The position numbers were made by a program, and so were the translations under genes. 29,301 nt of DNA from DASUAO01 sp046484625. GTDB taxonomy: Bacteria > Actinomycetota > Acidimicrobiia > IMCC26256 > PALSA-555. The notes under the pieces were generated by a model that was given only the letters and a program-made list of their open reading frames with translations, made no database searches and was not told where the DNA came from. This document shows positions 1 through 7,561 of the stretch, piece by piece (position 1 is the stretch's first letter; each line of letters begins with the position of its first letter). The DNA lies in contig JAWOIO010000235.1 of assembly GCA_046484625.1 (NCBI GenBank), positions 1 to 29,301 on the forward strand, read 5' to 3'.

Positions 1-2
1 CG

Positions 3-80
3 ACAGATCTCCTTCCGGGATTCGTCGAGCAGCTCCGCAGGGTCGTCGAGGCTCTGGGCGCCGACGAGGACGGCACCTGA
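3..80 (+). CDS. C-terminal end of a truncated gene (runs off the left edge)
   Basis: The frame that is open from the window edge encodes about 25 residues ending LGADEDGT and stops with TGA. The peptide has an amphipathic helical look (LLPGFVEQLRRVVEALGA) and an acidic tail, as many actinobacterial proteins do at their C-terminus. The rest of the gene lies outside the window, so no family can be named. It lies just upstream of a probable att scar, so it could belong to an integrated element or to the host chromosome. The reading frame is supported only by composition and by the natural-looking C-terminus. Confidence 0.45.
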   Translation, partial: TDLLPGFVEQLRRVVEALGADEDGT

Positions 81-356
81 GGCCGATCTCGAGCGACGAC
101 TGGCCCACCGGATCCGCCTCCGCCGTGGCTGCGCGCTGAAGATCGCGTCGACGACGACGCGGTGATGGCCGCGCTGGGCTCGGCGATTGCCGAAGGCGCG
201 GTCGCCCGGTGTCATTCGCGGTCCGCAAGGAGTCCGCGAATAGTCCGCGAGACGATGAGATTCAACGCGAAGCGACGCGAGACGTCGAGAGGTATAACCG
301 CAGGTCAGGGCCACATTCGCGGTCATCGCCACCGCGCCGCGCACCCCTTCTGTCAC
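81..356. other. Non-coding stretch, probable remnant of an integration site
   Basis: I see no convincing gene here. An open frame continues past the stop at position 80 but soon becomes Arg/Ser-rich and does not look like protein. The stretch holds three 8-bp repeats starting at 221, 232 and 243 (GTCCGCAA, GTCCGCGA, GTCCGCGA), spaced exactly 11 bp apart, and the 13-mer CCGCAGGTCAGGG at 298-310. It ends in the 3' half of a tRNA-Gly. Phased short repeats beside a tRNA 3' end are typical of the arm-binding sites of tyrosine integrases, which is why I read it as a decayed attachment region. No integrase gene is visible. Confidence 0.45.
221..250 (+). repeat. Three phased 8-bp repeats (GTCCGC[A/G]A), 11-bp period
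   Basis: Copies start at 221, 232 and 243. The 11-bp spacing places them on the same face of the helix, as expected for cooperative binding by one protein. They lie about 130 bp from the tRNA-Gly fragment. Arm-type sites of a tyrosine recombinase are the most natural reading; operator sites for a regulator are also possible. Confidence 0.5.
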
Positions 357-402
357 GTTGCCAAGGTGAGGGTCGCGGGTTCGAATCCCGTCGTCCGCTC
401 CA
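356..402 (+). tRNA. 3' fragment of tRNA-Gly(GCC), probable att core
   Basis: The fragment contains an anticodon loop TTGCCAA (anticodon GCC), four of five anticodon-stem pairs with the preceding bases, a perfect T arm (GCGGG TTCGAAT CCCGT), a 7-base acceptor 3' strand CGTCCGC, a discriminator T and an encoded CCA. The matching acceptor 5' strand (GCGGACG) and the D arm are absent upstream, so this is not a functional tRNA. A tRNA truncated near the anticodon with its 3' end kept is the classic product of site-specific integration into a tRNA gene. The intact tRNA-Gly should exist elsewhere in the genome. Confidence 0.7.
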
Positions 403-436
403 AGCATGTGCGGGCTTCTCGGGCCTGTGAGTCGAG

Positions 437-709
437 TCACGCGACCCGGCCTCGGAGAAGGGCTCGGTGCTTCTGTACAGGACCGGGCAGGGGGCGGACC
501 CGGACGATGTCACCGTCGATCTCGACGACCTGGGCAACGGCGCGCACTGAGCCCTGGCCGACCACGAGCCATGCTCCCTCGCGAACAAGGTCGCGATCGT
601 GAGCCTCGTCGAGGAAGGTCCAGGGCAGCCCCGACTCGTCTTCACTGTTGAGGTCGACCACGAGGTCGAGCTCAGGGAGCGCGGGACTACCAGTCGTCAT
701 GGTGCTCAT
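437..709 (-). CDS. Small conserved-looking hypothetical protein
   Basis: This encodes 90 residues starting MSTMTTG. I do not recognise the family. The N-terminal half is acidic (LDLVVDLNSEDESGLPWTF). The C-terminal half looks like a small beta-barrel, with alternating hydrophobic residues (GAWLVVGQGSVRAVAQVVEID) and a basic tail. It is probably cytosolic, since there is no signal peptide or membrane segment. The start codon overlaps the stop of the upstream gene as ATGA, so the two are translationally coupled and probably work together. It ends 35 bp from the tRNA-Gly fragment. Coding is supported by the overlap, by protein-like composition and by the poor quality of the competing frames. Confidence 0.65.
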   Translation of the reverse strand: MSTMTTGSPALPELDLVVDLNSEDESGLPWTFLDEAHDRDLVREGAWLVVGQGSVRAVAQVVEIDGDIVRVRPLPGPVQKHRALLRGRVA

Positions 710-906
710 CCGTCGAAGTGTGGGTTCGTGATCTCCCTATGTTCGCAGATCGAGAGAACGCGTACGAGCGATTCCAGATCTGGGTGCGCAAGGGTGACGT
801 GTGGCGTCCGGAAGGTGGGCACCACCTCGATCCCGAGTCGTTCCAGGTCATCTCGGCGGTACACGAGCACCGCCGTGCTGCGGATTCGCGGGATCTCCTC
901 GGACAC
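706..906 (-). CDS. Small hypothetical protein, first gene of a coupled pair
   Basis: This encodes 66 residues starting MSEEIPRIRS from a GTG codon. I do not recognise the family. It looks like a compact alpha/beta protein: a hydrophobic strand (TAVLVYRRDD), a second strand (EVVPTF), then a helix (LESLVRVLSICEH). There is no signal peptide. A TACCGT -10 box (minus strand, 918 to 913) ends 6 bases before the GTG, so the mRNA is probably leaderless. The stop overlaps the start of the next gene as ATGA. The gene is divergent from the amidohydrolase on the other strand, with a shared intergenic region of about 130 bp. Confidence 0.6.
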   Translation of the reverse strand: MSEEIPRIRSTAVLVYRRDDLERLGIEVVPTFRTPHVTLAHPDLESLVRVLSICEHREITNPHFDG

Positions 907-912
907 ACCACG

Positions 913-918
913 ACGGTA
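913..918 (-). promoter_or_regulatory. Probable -10 box of the small hypothetical pair
   Basis: The minus strand reads TACCGT, matching the actinobacterial TANNNT consensus. It ends 6 bases before the GTG start of the gene at 906, so transcription should begin at or next to the start codon. I saw no clear -35 element. Confidence 0.4.
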
Positions 919-993
919 GCGAGGCGGTACGACACATCAGTGGCCCGCGGTGTCGTCGGCGCATCCGGCGCGCACGACCTGCGCGGGTGTCGG

Positions 994-999
994 TACGCT
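994..999 (+). promoter_or_regulatory. Probable -10 box of the first amidohydrolase gene
   Basis: TACGCT fits TANNNT and would start transcription near 1006, giving a leader of about 33 bases that contains a GGGGG run 4 to 5 bases before the GTG at 1039. The same 9-mer GTACGCTGG lies at the aceE promoter. Confidence 0.35.
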
Positions 1000-1038
1000 G
1001 GCGATGACCAGGTCGTCCGAATCGCACCGGGGGTCCGC

Positions 1039-2262
1039 GTGGAGCTGCCGAAGATCATCAGCGTGGACGACCACGTCGTCGAGCCCGCACACGTCTGGCA
1101 GACGTGGTTGCCCACCAAGTTCCGGGAGAAGGGGCCGCGGGTCGAACGCAAGCGCTGGGGAGCGTTCCGGCTCCGCAAGGGCGCCAAGTACGAGATGACC
1201 GAGGATCCCGAGGGTGAGTGGGGCGACGCCTGGATCTACGAGGACAAGGTCATCTACGTCCAGAAGAAGTTCGTCGCGATCCCGAAGGCCGCCACCGACG
1301 GCGACGACCTGTCGACGTTCGACAAGACCGTCATGACGATGACGGCGACCACCTACGACGACATGCGCCCGGGCTGCTTCGACGCCAAGGAGCGCAAGAA
1401 GGACTTCGAGGTCAACTGGGTCGACGGCTCGCTGCCGTTCCCGACCTTCCCGCGCTTCTGCGGCCAGACGTTCCACGAGGCCGACGACCGTGAGCTCGCG
1501 CTCGCGTGCGTGCAGGCCTACAACGACTGGATGGTCGAGGAGTGGTGTGACCCGTCGATCGGGATCAACATCCCGCTCGGCATCATGCCGCTCTGGGACG
1601 CGGAGCTGGCGGCGCAGGAGATCCGACGCAATGCCGAGCGCGGCGTGCGGGCGGTGTGCTTCTCCGAGCTGCCCACCAAGCTCGACCTCCCGAGCGTCCA
1701 CACTGGGTACTGGGACCCGATGCTCGCCGAGTGCGACGAGACCGGCACCACCTTGTGCATGCACGTGGGCTCGTCGTCGACCGACCCGTTCTCCTCGAAG
1801 GACGCGCCTCCCGGGGTGGGGAGCATGGTCGGGTTCAACAACTCGATGGCGTCGCTCGGCGACTTCCTCTTCGGTGGGATCATGCATCGCTTCCCGAAGC
1901 TGAAGATCGCGTACTCCGAGGGCCAGATCGGCTGGCTGCCGTACGCCCTCGAGCGGGCCGACACGGTGTGGGAGGAGCACAACGCCTGGCAGAACTCCAA
2001 GCGCCTGTGCCCCGAGCCGCCCTCGACCTACTACTACGACCGGGTGTTCGGATGCTTCACCTGGGACCGCCACGGGGTGCGGTCGCTCGACGAGGTGGGG
2101 GAGAACAACATCTGCTTCGAGACCGACTACCCCCACACCGACACGACGTGGCCGAACTCGAAGGACTACTGCGAGAAGATGCTCGAGGGCGTTGCCGACG
2201 AGCAGCGGTACAAGATCCTCCGCGGCAACGCGATCCGCATGCTCGAGCTCGACCGCGTCTGA
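1039..2262 (+). CDS. Amidohydrolase family protein (Amidohydro_2, metal-dependent TIM barrel)
   Basis: This is a 407-residue cytosolic hydrolase of the Amidohydro_2 group (PF04909). The N-terminal metal motif is D10-D11-H12 (SVDDHVVEP), and the usual strand histidine is H242 in LCMHVGSS. Then come YSEGQIGWLPYALERAD (about 292) and the C-terminal metal aspartate D363 in ETDYPHTDTTW. Members hydrolyse or decarboxylate cyclic or carboxylated substrates; the substrate cannot be read from the sequence. The frame is open further upstream, but homologous sequence begins at this GTG, which follows a GGGGG tract. The gene converges on a minus-strand pair that includes a second amidohydrolase, which suggests a shared catabolic pathway, as seen around steroid, terpene or aromatic degradation genes. 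The link is inferred from position only. Confidence 0.88.
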   Translation: MELPKIISVDDHVVEPAHVWQTWLPTKFREKGPRVERKRWGAFRLRKGAKYEMTEDPEGEWGDAWIYEDKVIYVQKKFVAIPKAATDGDDLSTFDKTVMTMTATTYDDMRPGCFDAKERKKDFEVNWVDGSLPFPTFPRFCGQTFHEADDRELALACVQAYNDWMVEEWCDPSIGINIPLGIMPLWDAELAAQEIRRNAERGVRAVCFSELPTKLDLPSVHTGYWDPMLAECDETGTTLCMHVGSSSTDPFSSKDAPPGVGSMVGFNNSMASLGDFLFGGIMHRFPKLKIAYSEGQIGWLPYALERADTVWEEHNAWQNSKRLCPEPPSTYYYDRVFGCFTWDRHGVRSLDEVGENNICFETDYPHTDTTWPNSKDYCEKMLEGVADEQRYKILRGNAIRMLELDRV

Positions 2263-2279
2263 GCCCTCGTCCTCGGGGG

Positions 2280-3446
2280 CTAGATGAAGGTGGACTCGAG
2301 GCGGAGGCCGTACTCGGGGAATGCGCCGATGACGATGGTCTGGAGGCTGCCCCAGCCGACACCTCCACCCACCGGGTCCTCGACCCGCACCACGCAGTCG
2401 CGGTGCTGATGGATGCGGCGGGCGACCTCGCGGGTGTCGCAGTCGGTGTAGTGGTCTCCCTCGATGTGGAGGTCGCCGCGCCACTGGCCGTGCCGGGCGC
2501 CGTCGAGCCCGAAGTACAGGCCCGTGCCCAGATGGAACCCCGTGCCCGAATCGACCGGTGAGACCGAGACCGGGCGCTCGGAGCCGTCTTCGAGTACGAA
2601 GGTGACCGTGCCGCCGAGGAACCGGCGGCTCGTGTCGTCGAACGCCACGTCGAAGTGGGCGTCGGCGAAGGGCTCCTCGGTGCCGTCGGGATGCTCGACG
2701 CCGCCGCGGAGTCGGCGTGCCGGCGCGCCGGGGAGGTTCGACCGCATGAAGTAGTGGAAGAGTGCATACCGCGAGCCGTCGGGCCGTTCCATGAGCCACG
2801 GCGCCCAGCTCGTGAACGACTGCGGGTCGCGGCGGCGCACCGGGGGCTCCACGTCCGGAAGTGGGTCCCCGACCTGCATCCGCACGCCCCAGGAGTGGTC
2901 GCGTGTCCCGACCCAGCCGTCCGGGCGCACCTCCGCTCGCGTGCCTTCGACCTCGATCCAACCTTCGGCGACGCCCGCCTGGTGGTACCGGACGACGTCG
3001 TTGATCACCCGTTGGGCGTGTGGGGAACGATGGAGCTCACGATCCTCCATCCTCGGCGGCACGACACCCCGCATGGTCACGTCGAAGGCGATGGGCTGCT
3101 CGTCGGTCGCGTCGAGGCGGATCCGTACGGCAGACAGTGGTTCGACGACGTCGTAGTGGAGGGGACCGACGCCGACGCGCGCCGGGTCGACGTGGAGGCT
3201 GCGACTCGCGCGCACAGTCCACTGCTCGACGCCGCGCGACACGCCGCCGAAGGCGTCCATGACGTTGCGGTTCGCGTACTTCCCGAGCCCGAAGAGGGCC
3301 TGGAGCGACCCGTCGCGGGCGCATACCTGGAGCCACAGCTTCTCGGTCCAGTTGACATCGGTCGTACCGACCGAGGCGAACGTGTCGACGGCCTGGTGCA
3401 GCAGCGTCTCGTCGGCTCCGACGAGCGGTCCGATGGATGGGTCCAT
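2280..3446 (-). CDS. Uncharacterised lipocalin-like protein (resembles DUF7064/DUF7065 family)
   Basis: This is a 388-residue protein without signal peptide or membrane helices. Regular beta-strand segments alternate with Trp- and Gly-containing turns, e.g. VNWTEKLWLQVCARDG, NRNVMDAFGG near the N-terminus, and WVGTRDHSWGVRMQVG in the middle. I recall this pattern from actinobacterial proteins labelled DUF7065/DUF7064, which have a two-barrel fold like CrtC/AttH hydratases; this is from memory and was not checked. Such proteins often sit beside amidohydrolases, acyl-CoA enzymes or steroid/terpenoid genes. Here the gene begins 10 bases after the stop of an amidohydrolase and is surely in its operon. 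The start ATG lacks a strong ribosome site, so translation may be coupled. Its catalytic role is unknown; a substrate-binding or hydratase-like function is a guess. Confidence 0.75.
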   Translation of the reverse strand: MDPSIGPLVGADETLLHQAVDTFASVGTTDVNWTEKLWLQVCARDGSLQALFGLGKYANRNVMDAFGGVSRGVEQWTVRASRSLHVDPARVGVGPLHYDVVEPLSAVRIRLDATDEQPIAFDVTMRGVVPPRMEDRELHRSPHAQRVINDVVRYHQAGVAEGWIEVEGTRAEVRPDGWVGTRDHSWGVRMQVGDPLPDVEPPVRRRDPQSFTSWAPWLMERPDGSRYALFHYFMRSNLPGAPARRLRGGVEHPDGTEEPFADAHFDVAFDDTSRRFLGGTVTFVLEDGSERPVSVSPVDSGTGFHLGTGLYFGLDGARHGQWRGDLHIEGDHYTDCDTREVARRIHQHRDCVVRVEDPVGGGVGWGSLQTIVIGAFPEYGLRLESTFI

Positions 3447-3456
3447 CAGGCCGAGA

Positions 3457-4602
3457 TCACGTGCGGTCGAGTCCGAGGAGGAACTCGGCGTTGGCGGCGA
3501 AGAGGCCGGTCGTGCCTCCGGGCTCGCTCCCCACCCGTGCGTAGTCCTCGAGCGGCGTCGCGGTGCCCTCGGAGTGCGGGTAGTCGGAGCAGGCCATCAG
3601 GAGGTCGCCGGCCTGTCGTTCGATTCGCGACGGCTGTTCGTACGCGAACGCGGAGACGCGGACGTGACGCCGGAAGTACTCGCTCGGACGCATCGACAGC
3701 GGCGTCGGCACGCGCCCGTTGAGCTTGGAGGTGAAGTCGTAGCCGCCGTCCAACATCATCAGGTACTGGGGTACCCAGATCGCCGACAGCTCGACAATCC
3801 CGAACCGTAGGTCGGCGTGGCGCTCGAGGACGCCGTTGACGATGAGATCGGTCATCGCCACGGCCGCCGGCGTCCACAGGAAGACCGACTCCAAGATGTT
3901 GACGAACGCGGTTCCGTCGTCGGTGAACCAGGCGTCGTCGAACACCCGGGGCTGGTCGGCGACGTGGAACACGGGTGCGATCCCGTGGGCGACGAACGAC
4001 GACCATGCTCGGTCGAGGTCTGGGTGGGAGAGCGGCTTCCCGTCGACGAGCGCGGGCGCCATCATCGCCGTGCGGACACCGGCTGCCGCGAGCGCGTCGA
4101 GCTGAGTGTCGAGCCAGTCGAGATCCCGCAGCGTCACGTGCGCGACGGGGTGCACCGCGCCGCCGCCCTCCTGGGCGACGATGCCGCACCACCGGTTCCA
4201 GGCCGTCATGTTGGCGAGCAGTGCCGACAGCGCGCCGCTGAGCTTGCGCTCCCAGCCGAGGCCGAAGTTCGGGAAGCAGATCGCGGCGTCGAGGCCCATG
4301 GTCGCGAGCTGCGCGGCCCGGGCTGCGGGGTCCCAGAACGCCACCGGGAGGGCCTCGTCGTAGGAGTACTCGGCCGGCTCGCCGGCTTCCCGGCGGCGGC
4401 GTCGGGCGCCGATCTCCTCGGTCTCGTGGGGGGCCTGCACGTCGGCGATCCCGAGCCGTTGATCGCGCCAGGTGACCCACGCGTAGCCGAGATCGTCGTC
4501 CTCGATGCGGATCGCGTCGTCGCGGTCCGACGGGTCGCAGTGGTCCCGCCACAGTGTCCGGGGCTCGTAGAGGTGCTGGTCGGAGTCGATCACTGCCGTC
4601 AT
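3457..4602 (-). CDS. Amidohydrolase family protein (Amidohydro_2), second paralog
   Basis: This encodes 381 residues from ATG 4602, preceded by a strong ribosome site (GGGAGGA, 6 to 7 bases upstream). The frame is open further upstream across cysD, but that part is antisense noise. The metal motif D8-x-H10 is in VIDSDQHLYEP, and the C-terminal metal aspartate D340 is in ACSDYPHSEG. This places it in PF04909 with the enzyme at 1039, but the two are clearly diverged. The substrate is unknown. It is the first gene of a two-gene operon with the lipocalin-like protein. It is transcribed divergently from cysD, with only 70 bp between the two starts. Confidence 0.88.
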   Translation of the reverse strand: MTAVIDSDQHLYEPRTLWRDHCDPSDRDDAIRIEDDDLGYAWVTWRDQRLGIADVQAPHETEEIGARRRRREAGEPAEYSYDEALPVAFWDPAARAAQLATMGLDAAICFPNFGLGWERKLSGALSALLANMTAWNRWCGIVAQEGGGAVHPVAHVTLRDLDWLDTQLDALAAAGVRTAMMAPALVDGKPLSHPDLDRAWSSFVAHGIAPVFHVADQPRVFDDAWFTDDGTAFVNILESVFLWTPAAVAMTDLIVNGVLERHADLRFGIVELSAIWVPQYLMMLDGGYDFTSKLNGRVPTPLSMRPSEYFRRHVRVSAFAYEQPSRIERQAGDLLMACSDYPHSEGTATPLEDYARVGSEPGGTTGLFAANAEFLLGLDRT

Positions 4603-4656
4603 GGCGGTCCTCCCGGAACGGCGCGGTGCAAGGGAAGCGTAGAAGGTTCGCCACAC

Positions 4657-4662
4657 TAGGGT
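4657..4662 (+). promoter_or_regulatory. Probable -10 box of the cysDNC operon
   Basis: TAGGGT fits TANNNT and ends 10 bases before the cysD ATG, so the transcript would have a leader of only a few bases. The divergent amidohydrolase starts at 4602, so regulators of either operon would bind in this 70-bp gap. I see no clear operator. Confidence 0.35.
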
Positions 4663-4672
4663 TGGTGGCTCG

Positions 4673-5578
4673 ATGGCGACCCAGCTGTCCCACCTCGACG
4701 CACTCGAGTCCGAGTCGATCCACATCTTCCGTGAGGTCGCGGCCGAATTCGAGCGGCCCGTGCTGCTGTTCTCGGGCGGCAAGGACTCCGCCGTCATGCT
4801 CCGCTTGGCCGAGAAGGCCTTCTGGCCGGCCCGGATCCCGTTCCCGGTGATGCACGTCGACACCGGCCACAACTTCGACGAGGTGCTGGACTACCGCGAT
4901 CGTCGCGTCGCCGAGCTCGGCGTCCAGCTGATCGTCGCGTCGGTCCAGGAGTCGATCGACTCGGGCCGGGTGGTCGAGGAGACCGGTCCCCGGGCGAGCC
5001 GCAACCGACTCCAGACCACCACGCTGCTCGACGCGATCGTCGAGCACGGCTTCGACTCCGTCTTCGGCGGAGGACGGCGCGACGAGGAGAAGGCCCGGGC
5101 CAAGGAACGGGTGTACTCGTTCCGCGACGAGTTCGGGCAGTGGGATCCCAAGAACCAGCGACCCGAGGTGTGGAACCTCTACAACGGTCGCCATCGGAAG
5201 GGCGAGCACATCCGCGTGTTCCCCCTCAGCAACTGGACCGAGCTCGACATCTGGCAGTACGTCAAGGACGACCGGGTCGAGCTGCCGTCGCTCTACTACG
5301 CGCACCGCCGCGAGGTGTTCCGCCGCGACGGCATGTTGTTGGCGGTCGGGCCCCACGTCACGGTCGCCGAGGACGAAGAGGTGGAGGAGCTCACCGTCCG
5401 CTTCCGCACGGTCGGGGACGCGTCCTGCACCGGGGCGGTGGAGTCTCCAGCCGCGACGGTCGACGACGTGATCGCCGAGGTCGCCGCGGCCCGGATCACC
5501 GAACGGGGCGCCACCCGGGCCGACGACCGGATCTCCGAGGCCGGCATGGAGGACCGCAAGCGCGAGGGCTATTTCTGA
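4673..5578 (+). CDS. cysD: Sulfate adenylyltransferase subunit 2 (CysD)
   Basis: This is the catalytic small subunit of ATP sulfurylase, which makes adenosine 5'-phosphosulfate from ATP and sulfate. It is 301 residues, the normal family length. The PP-loop SGGKDS is at residues 34-39, followed by family blocks PFPVMHVDTGHNF, FGGGRRDEEKARAKER and SNWTELDIWQYV. The C-terminus is typical (EAGMEDRKREGYF). It works as a heterodimer with the GTPase CysN, encoded immediately downstream. Gene order cysD-cysN-cysC in one tight operon shows the whole activation path to PAPS. It is cytosolic. Confidence 0.97.
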   Translation: MATQLSHLDALESESIHIFREVAAEFERPVLLFSGGKDSAVMLRLAEKAFWPARIPFPVMHVDTGHNFDEVLDYRDRRVAELGVQLIVASVQESIDSGRVVEETGPRASRNRLQTTTLLDAIVEHGFDSVFGGGRRDEEKARAKERVYSFRDEFGQWDPKNQRPEVWNLYNGRHRKGEHIRVFPLSNWTELDIWQYVKDDRVELPSLYYAHRREVFRRDGMLLAVGPHVTVAEDEEVEELTVRFRTVGDASCTGAVESPAATVDDVIAEVAAARITERGATRADDRISEAGMEDRKREGYF

Positions 5579-5588
5579 TGGAGATGCA

Positions 5589-6893
5589 GTGGAGGCGTGG
5601 CCGGACGGCCGGGACGCCGCAACGGAATCGACCCGTGTGATGGAGCTGCTGCGATTCGCGACCGCCGGGTCCGTGGACGATGGCAAGAGCACGCTCATCG
5701 GCCGCCTGCTCCTCGAGACCAAGCAGATCTTCGAGGACCAGCTCGAGGCCGTCGAGCGAACGAGCCGCGACAAGGGGTTCGACTACACGAACCTCGCGCT
5801 CCTCACCGATGGGTTGCGATCCGAGCGGGAGCAGGGGATCACGATCGACGTCGCGTACCGGTACTTCGCGACTCCGCGGCGCAAGTTCATCATCGCCGAC
5901 ACTCCCGGCCACATCCAGTACACGCGCAACATGGTCACGGGAGCATCCACGGCGGACCTCGCGCTCGTGCTCATCGACGCGCGCAAGGGTGTCCTGGAGC
6001 AGTCCCGTCGTCATGCCGTGATCGCATCACTGCTGCAGGTGAAGCACCTGGTCCTGTGCGTCAACAAGATGGACCTGGTCGACTTCGACGAGGGCCGGTT
6101 CGATGAGATCTGCACCGAGTTCGCCGACTTCGCCGCCAAGCTCGACATCGATGACCTGACCTTCATCCCGATCTCGGCGCTCGAAGGCGACAACGTCGTG
6201 ACCCATTCGCCGAACACTCCGTGGTACGAGGGCCCTACGCTCTTGCACCACCTCGAGCACGTGTACATCGGGTCGGACCGCAACCTGATCGACGCCCGGT
6301 TCCCGGTCCAGTACGTGATCCGGCCCATGAGCCACGACCATCACGACTACCGCGGCTACGCCGGGCAGGTCGCGAGCGGGATCTTCCGTCCCGGCGACGA
6401 GGTGCGGGTCCTCCCGACCGGGCTCACGACGGTCATCGCGGGGATCGACCGCTACGGGGGCCCCGTCGAGGAGGCGTTCCCGCCGATGTCGGTGAACATA
6501 CGACTCGCCGACGACCTCGACATCAGCCGGGGCGACATGCTCTGTCGCCCCAACAACGCCCCCAACGCCACGCAAGATGTCGAAGCCATGCTCTGCTGGT
6601 TCAACGAACGCCCCTTGCGGGAAGGCGCGATCTACGGCATCAAGCACACCACGCGCGTTGCCCGGGCCAAGGTCCAGCGACTGCACTACGGACTCGACGT
6701 CAACAGTCTCCACCGAGAAGAGGGTCACGACGCGCTCGCCATGAACGACATCGGGCGGGTGACGCTCCGGAGCACCGCCCCGCTGTTCGTCGACGAGTAC
6801 CGCCGCAACCGCCTGACCGGGAGCTTCGTGCTGATCGACGAGTCGACGTTCGAGACCGTCGGTGCCGGGATGGTCCTCGGTCCGTCCTCATGA
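5589..6893 (+). CDS. cysN: Sulfate adenylyltransferase subunit 1, GTPase (CysN)
   Basis: This is the EF-Tu-like GTPase subunit that drives APS synthesis by CysD. The G1 P-loop GSVDDGKST is at residues 27-35, the G3 motif DTPGH at about 104 and the G4 motif NKMD at about 159. EF-Tu domain II/III-like sequence follows (VIRPMSHDHHDYRGYAGQVASG). The GTG at 5589 lies 10 bases after cysD with GGAGA just upstream. An in-frame ATG at 5640 (MELLRFATAGSVDDGKS) matches where many homologs begin and would give 417 residues; either start is possible. The protein ends after the GTPase part: the APS kinase is a separate gene overlapping by ATGA, unlike the fused CysNC of mycobacteria. Confidence 0.96.
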   Translation: MEAWPDGRDAATESTRVMELLRFATAGSVDDGKSTLIGRLLLETKQIFEDQLEAVERTSRDKGFDYTNLALLTDGLRSEREQGITIDVAYRYFATPRRKFIIADTPGHIQYTRNMVTGASTADLALVLIDARKGVLEQSRRHAVIASLLQVKHLVLCVNKMDLVDFDEGRFDEICTEFADFAAKLDIDDLTFIPISALEGDNVVTHSPNTPWYEGPTLLHHLEHVYIGSDRNLIDARFPVQYVIRPMSHDHHDYRGYAGQVASGIFRPGDEVRVLPTGLTTVIAGIDRYGGPVEEAFPPMSVNIRLADDLDISRGDMLCRPNNAPNATQDVEAMLCWFNERPLREGAIYGIKHTTRVARAKVQRLHYGLDVNSLHREEGHDALAMNDIGRVTLRSTAPLFVDEYRRNRLTGSFVLIDESTFETVGAGMVLGPSS

Positions 6894-7501
6894 GCGCCTC
6901 GGGTGCGAGCCCGAACGTCGTGTGGCACGAGCACGGGATCGCCCGGGCGGAGCGTTGGGCCGCTGCGGGGTTGCGGGGCGCGACCGTGTGGTTCACCGGA
7001 CTCTCGGGCTCGGGGAAGTCGACGATCGCGGGAGCCGTCGCCGAGCGGCTGGTGGCCGGAGGCGTCGCGTCGTACACGCTCGACGGCGACAACCTCCGTC
7101 ACGGCCTCAACGGGGACCTGGGGTTCAGCGCGACCGACCGAGAGGAGAACGTCCGACGCGTCGCCGAGGTGGCCCGCCTGTTCGCCGATGCCGGTGTCGT
7201 TGCGCTGGTGCCGGTCATCAGCCCGTACCGGGCCGGCCGCGCCCACGCGCGCGCGTTGCACGAGGCCGCCGATCTCGCGTTCATCGAGGTCTTCGTCGAT
7301 GCGCCTCTCGACGTCTGCGAAGCACGCGATCCGAAGGGGCTCTACGCGAAGGCCCGGGCGGGCGAGCTTCCGGGTTTCACCGGGATCGACGATCCGTACG
7401 AGGCGCCACTCGACCCGGAGCTGACCATCGCGACAGCGACCGCGTCGGCTGACGAGGGCGCGGAGCAGGTGCTCACGCTGCTCGACTTGTTGCGACGCTG
7501 A
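6890..7501 (+). CDS. cysC: Adenylyl-sulfate kinase (CysC)
   Basis: This is APS kinase, which phosphorylates APS at the 3'-OH to give PAPS. It is 203 residues, the usual length. The P-loop GLSGSGKST is at residues 37-45, followed by the substrate-binding block LDGDNLRHGLN, then FSATDREENVRR and the lid region DPKGLYAKARAGELPGFTGIDDPYE, all hallmarks of the family. The ATG overlaps the cysN stop (ATGA), so the two are coupled. No PAPS reductase (cysH) or sulfite reductase gene is in view. PAPS may therefore feed assimilation encoded elsewhere, or sulfotransferases. Confidence 0.96.
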   Translation: MSASGASPNVVWHEHGIARAERWAAAGLRGATVWFTGLSGSGKSTIAGAVAERLVAGGVASYTLDGDNLRHGLNGDLGFSATDREENVRRVAEVARLFADAGVVALVPVISPYRAGRAHARALHEAADLAFIEVFVDAPLDVCEARDPKGLYAKARAGELPGFTGIDDPYEAPLDPELTIATATASADEGAEQVLTLLDLLRR

Positions 7502-7507
7502 CTCGGC

Positions 7508-7528
7508 TCAGCCGCCGAAATTGGCGGT
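7508..7528. terminator. Weak hairpin after cysC
   Basis: An inverted repeat CCGCC-GAAATT-GGCGG begins about a dozen bases after the cysC stop. The stem is only five GC pairs and no T run follows, so termination here is uncertain. It may simply be the codons of the micro-ORF on the other strand. Confidence 0.25.
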
Positions 7529-7555
7529 CACGAAGATCTGACCGTCGCCCGACAT
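7508..7555 (-). CDS. Candidate micro-ORF (15 residues)
   Basis: An ATG-to-TGA frame encodes MSGDGQIFVTANFGG. It begins 6 bases after the stop of another micro-ORF on the same strand. It may be a real leader-type peptide, the tail of a broken gene, or chance. The only support is its position just downstream of a frame with a strong ribosome site. No family is known to me. Confidence 0.2.
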   Translation of the reverse strand: MSGDGQIFVTANFGG

Positions 7556-7561
7556 GGTGGA

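Noticed and set aside
162..602. Plus-strand frame through the tRNA-Gly fragment as a gene
   Set aside because: It reads through a tRNA T arm and acceptor, is Ser/Arg-rich, and lies antisense to better-supported small genes.
937..2961. Long open frame on the minus strand across the first amidohydrolase
   Set aside because: It is Arg/Gly/Pro/His-rich antisense of a clear enzyme gene; high GC keeps such frames open by chance.
3446..5773. 775-codon minus-strand frame over cysD and the second amidohydrolase
   Set aside because: It lies antisense to cysD and out of frame with the real amidohydrolase; its composition is not protein-like.
5589..7501. cysN and cysC read as a fused CysNC
   Set aside because: cysN has its own TGA at 6891-6893 overlapping the cysC ATG in another frame; they are two genes.
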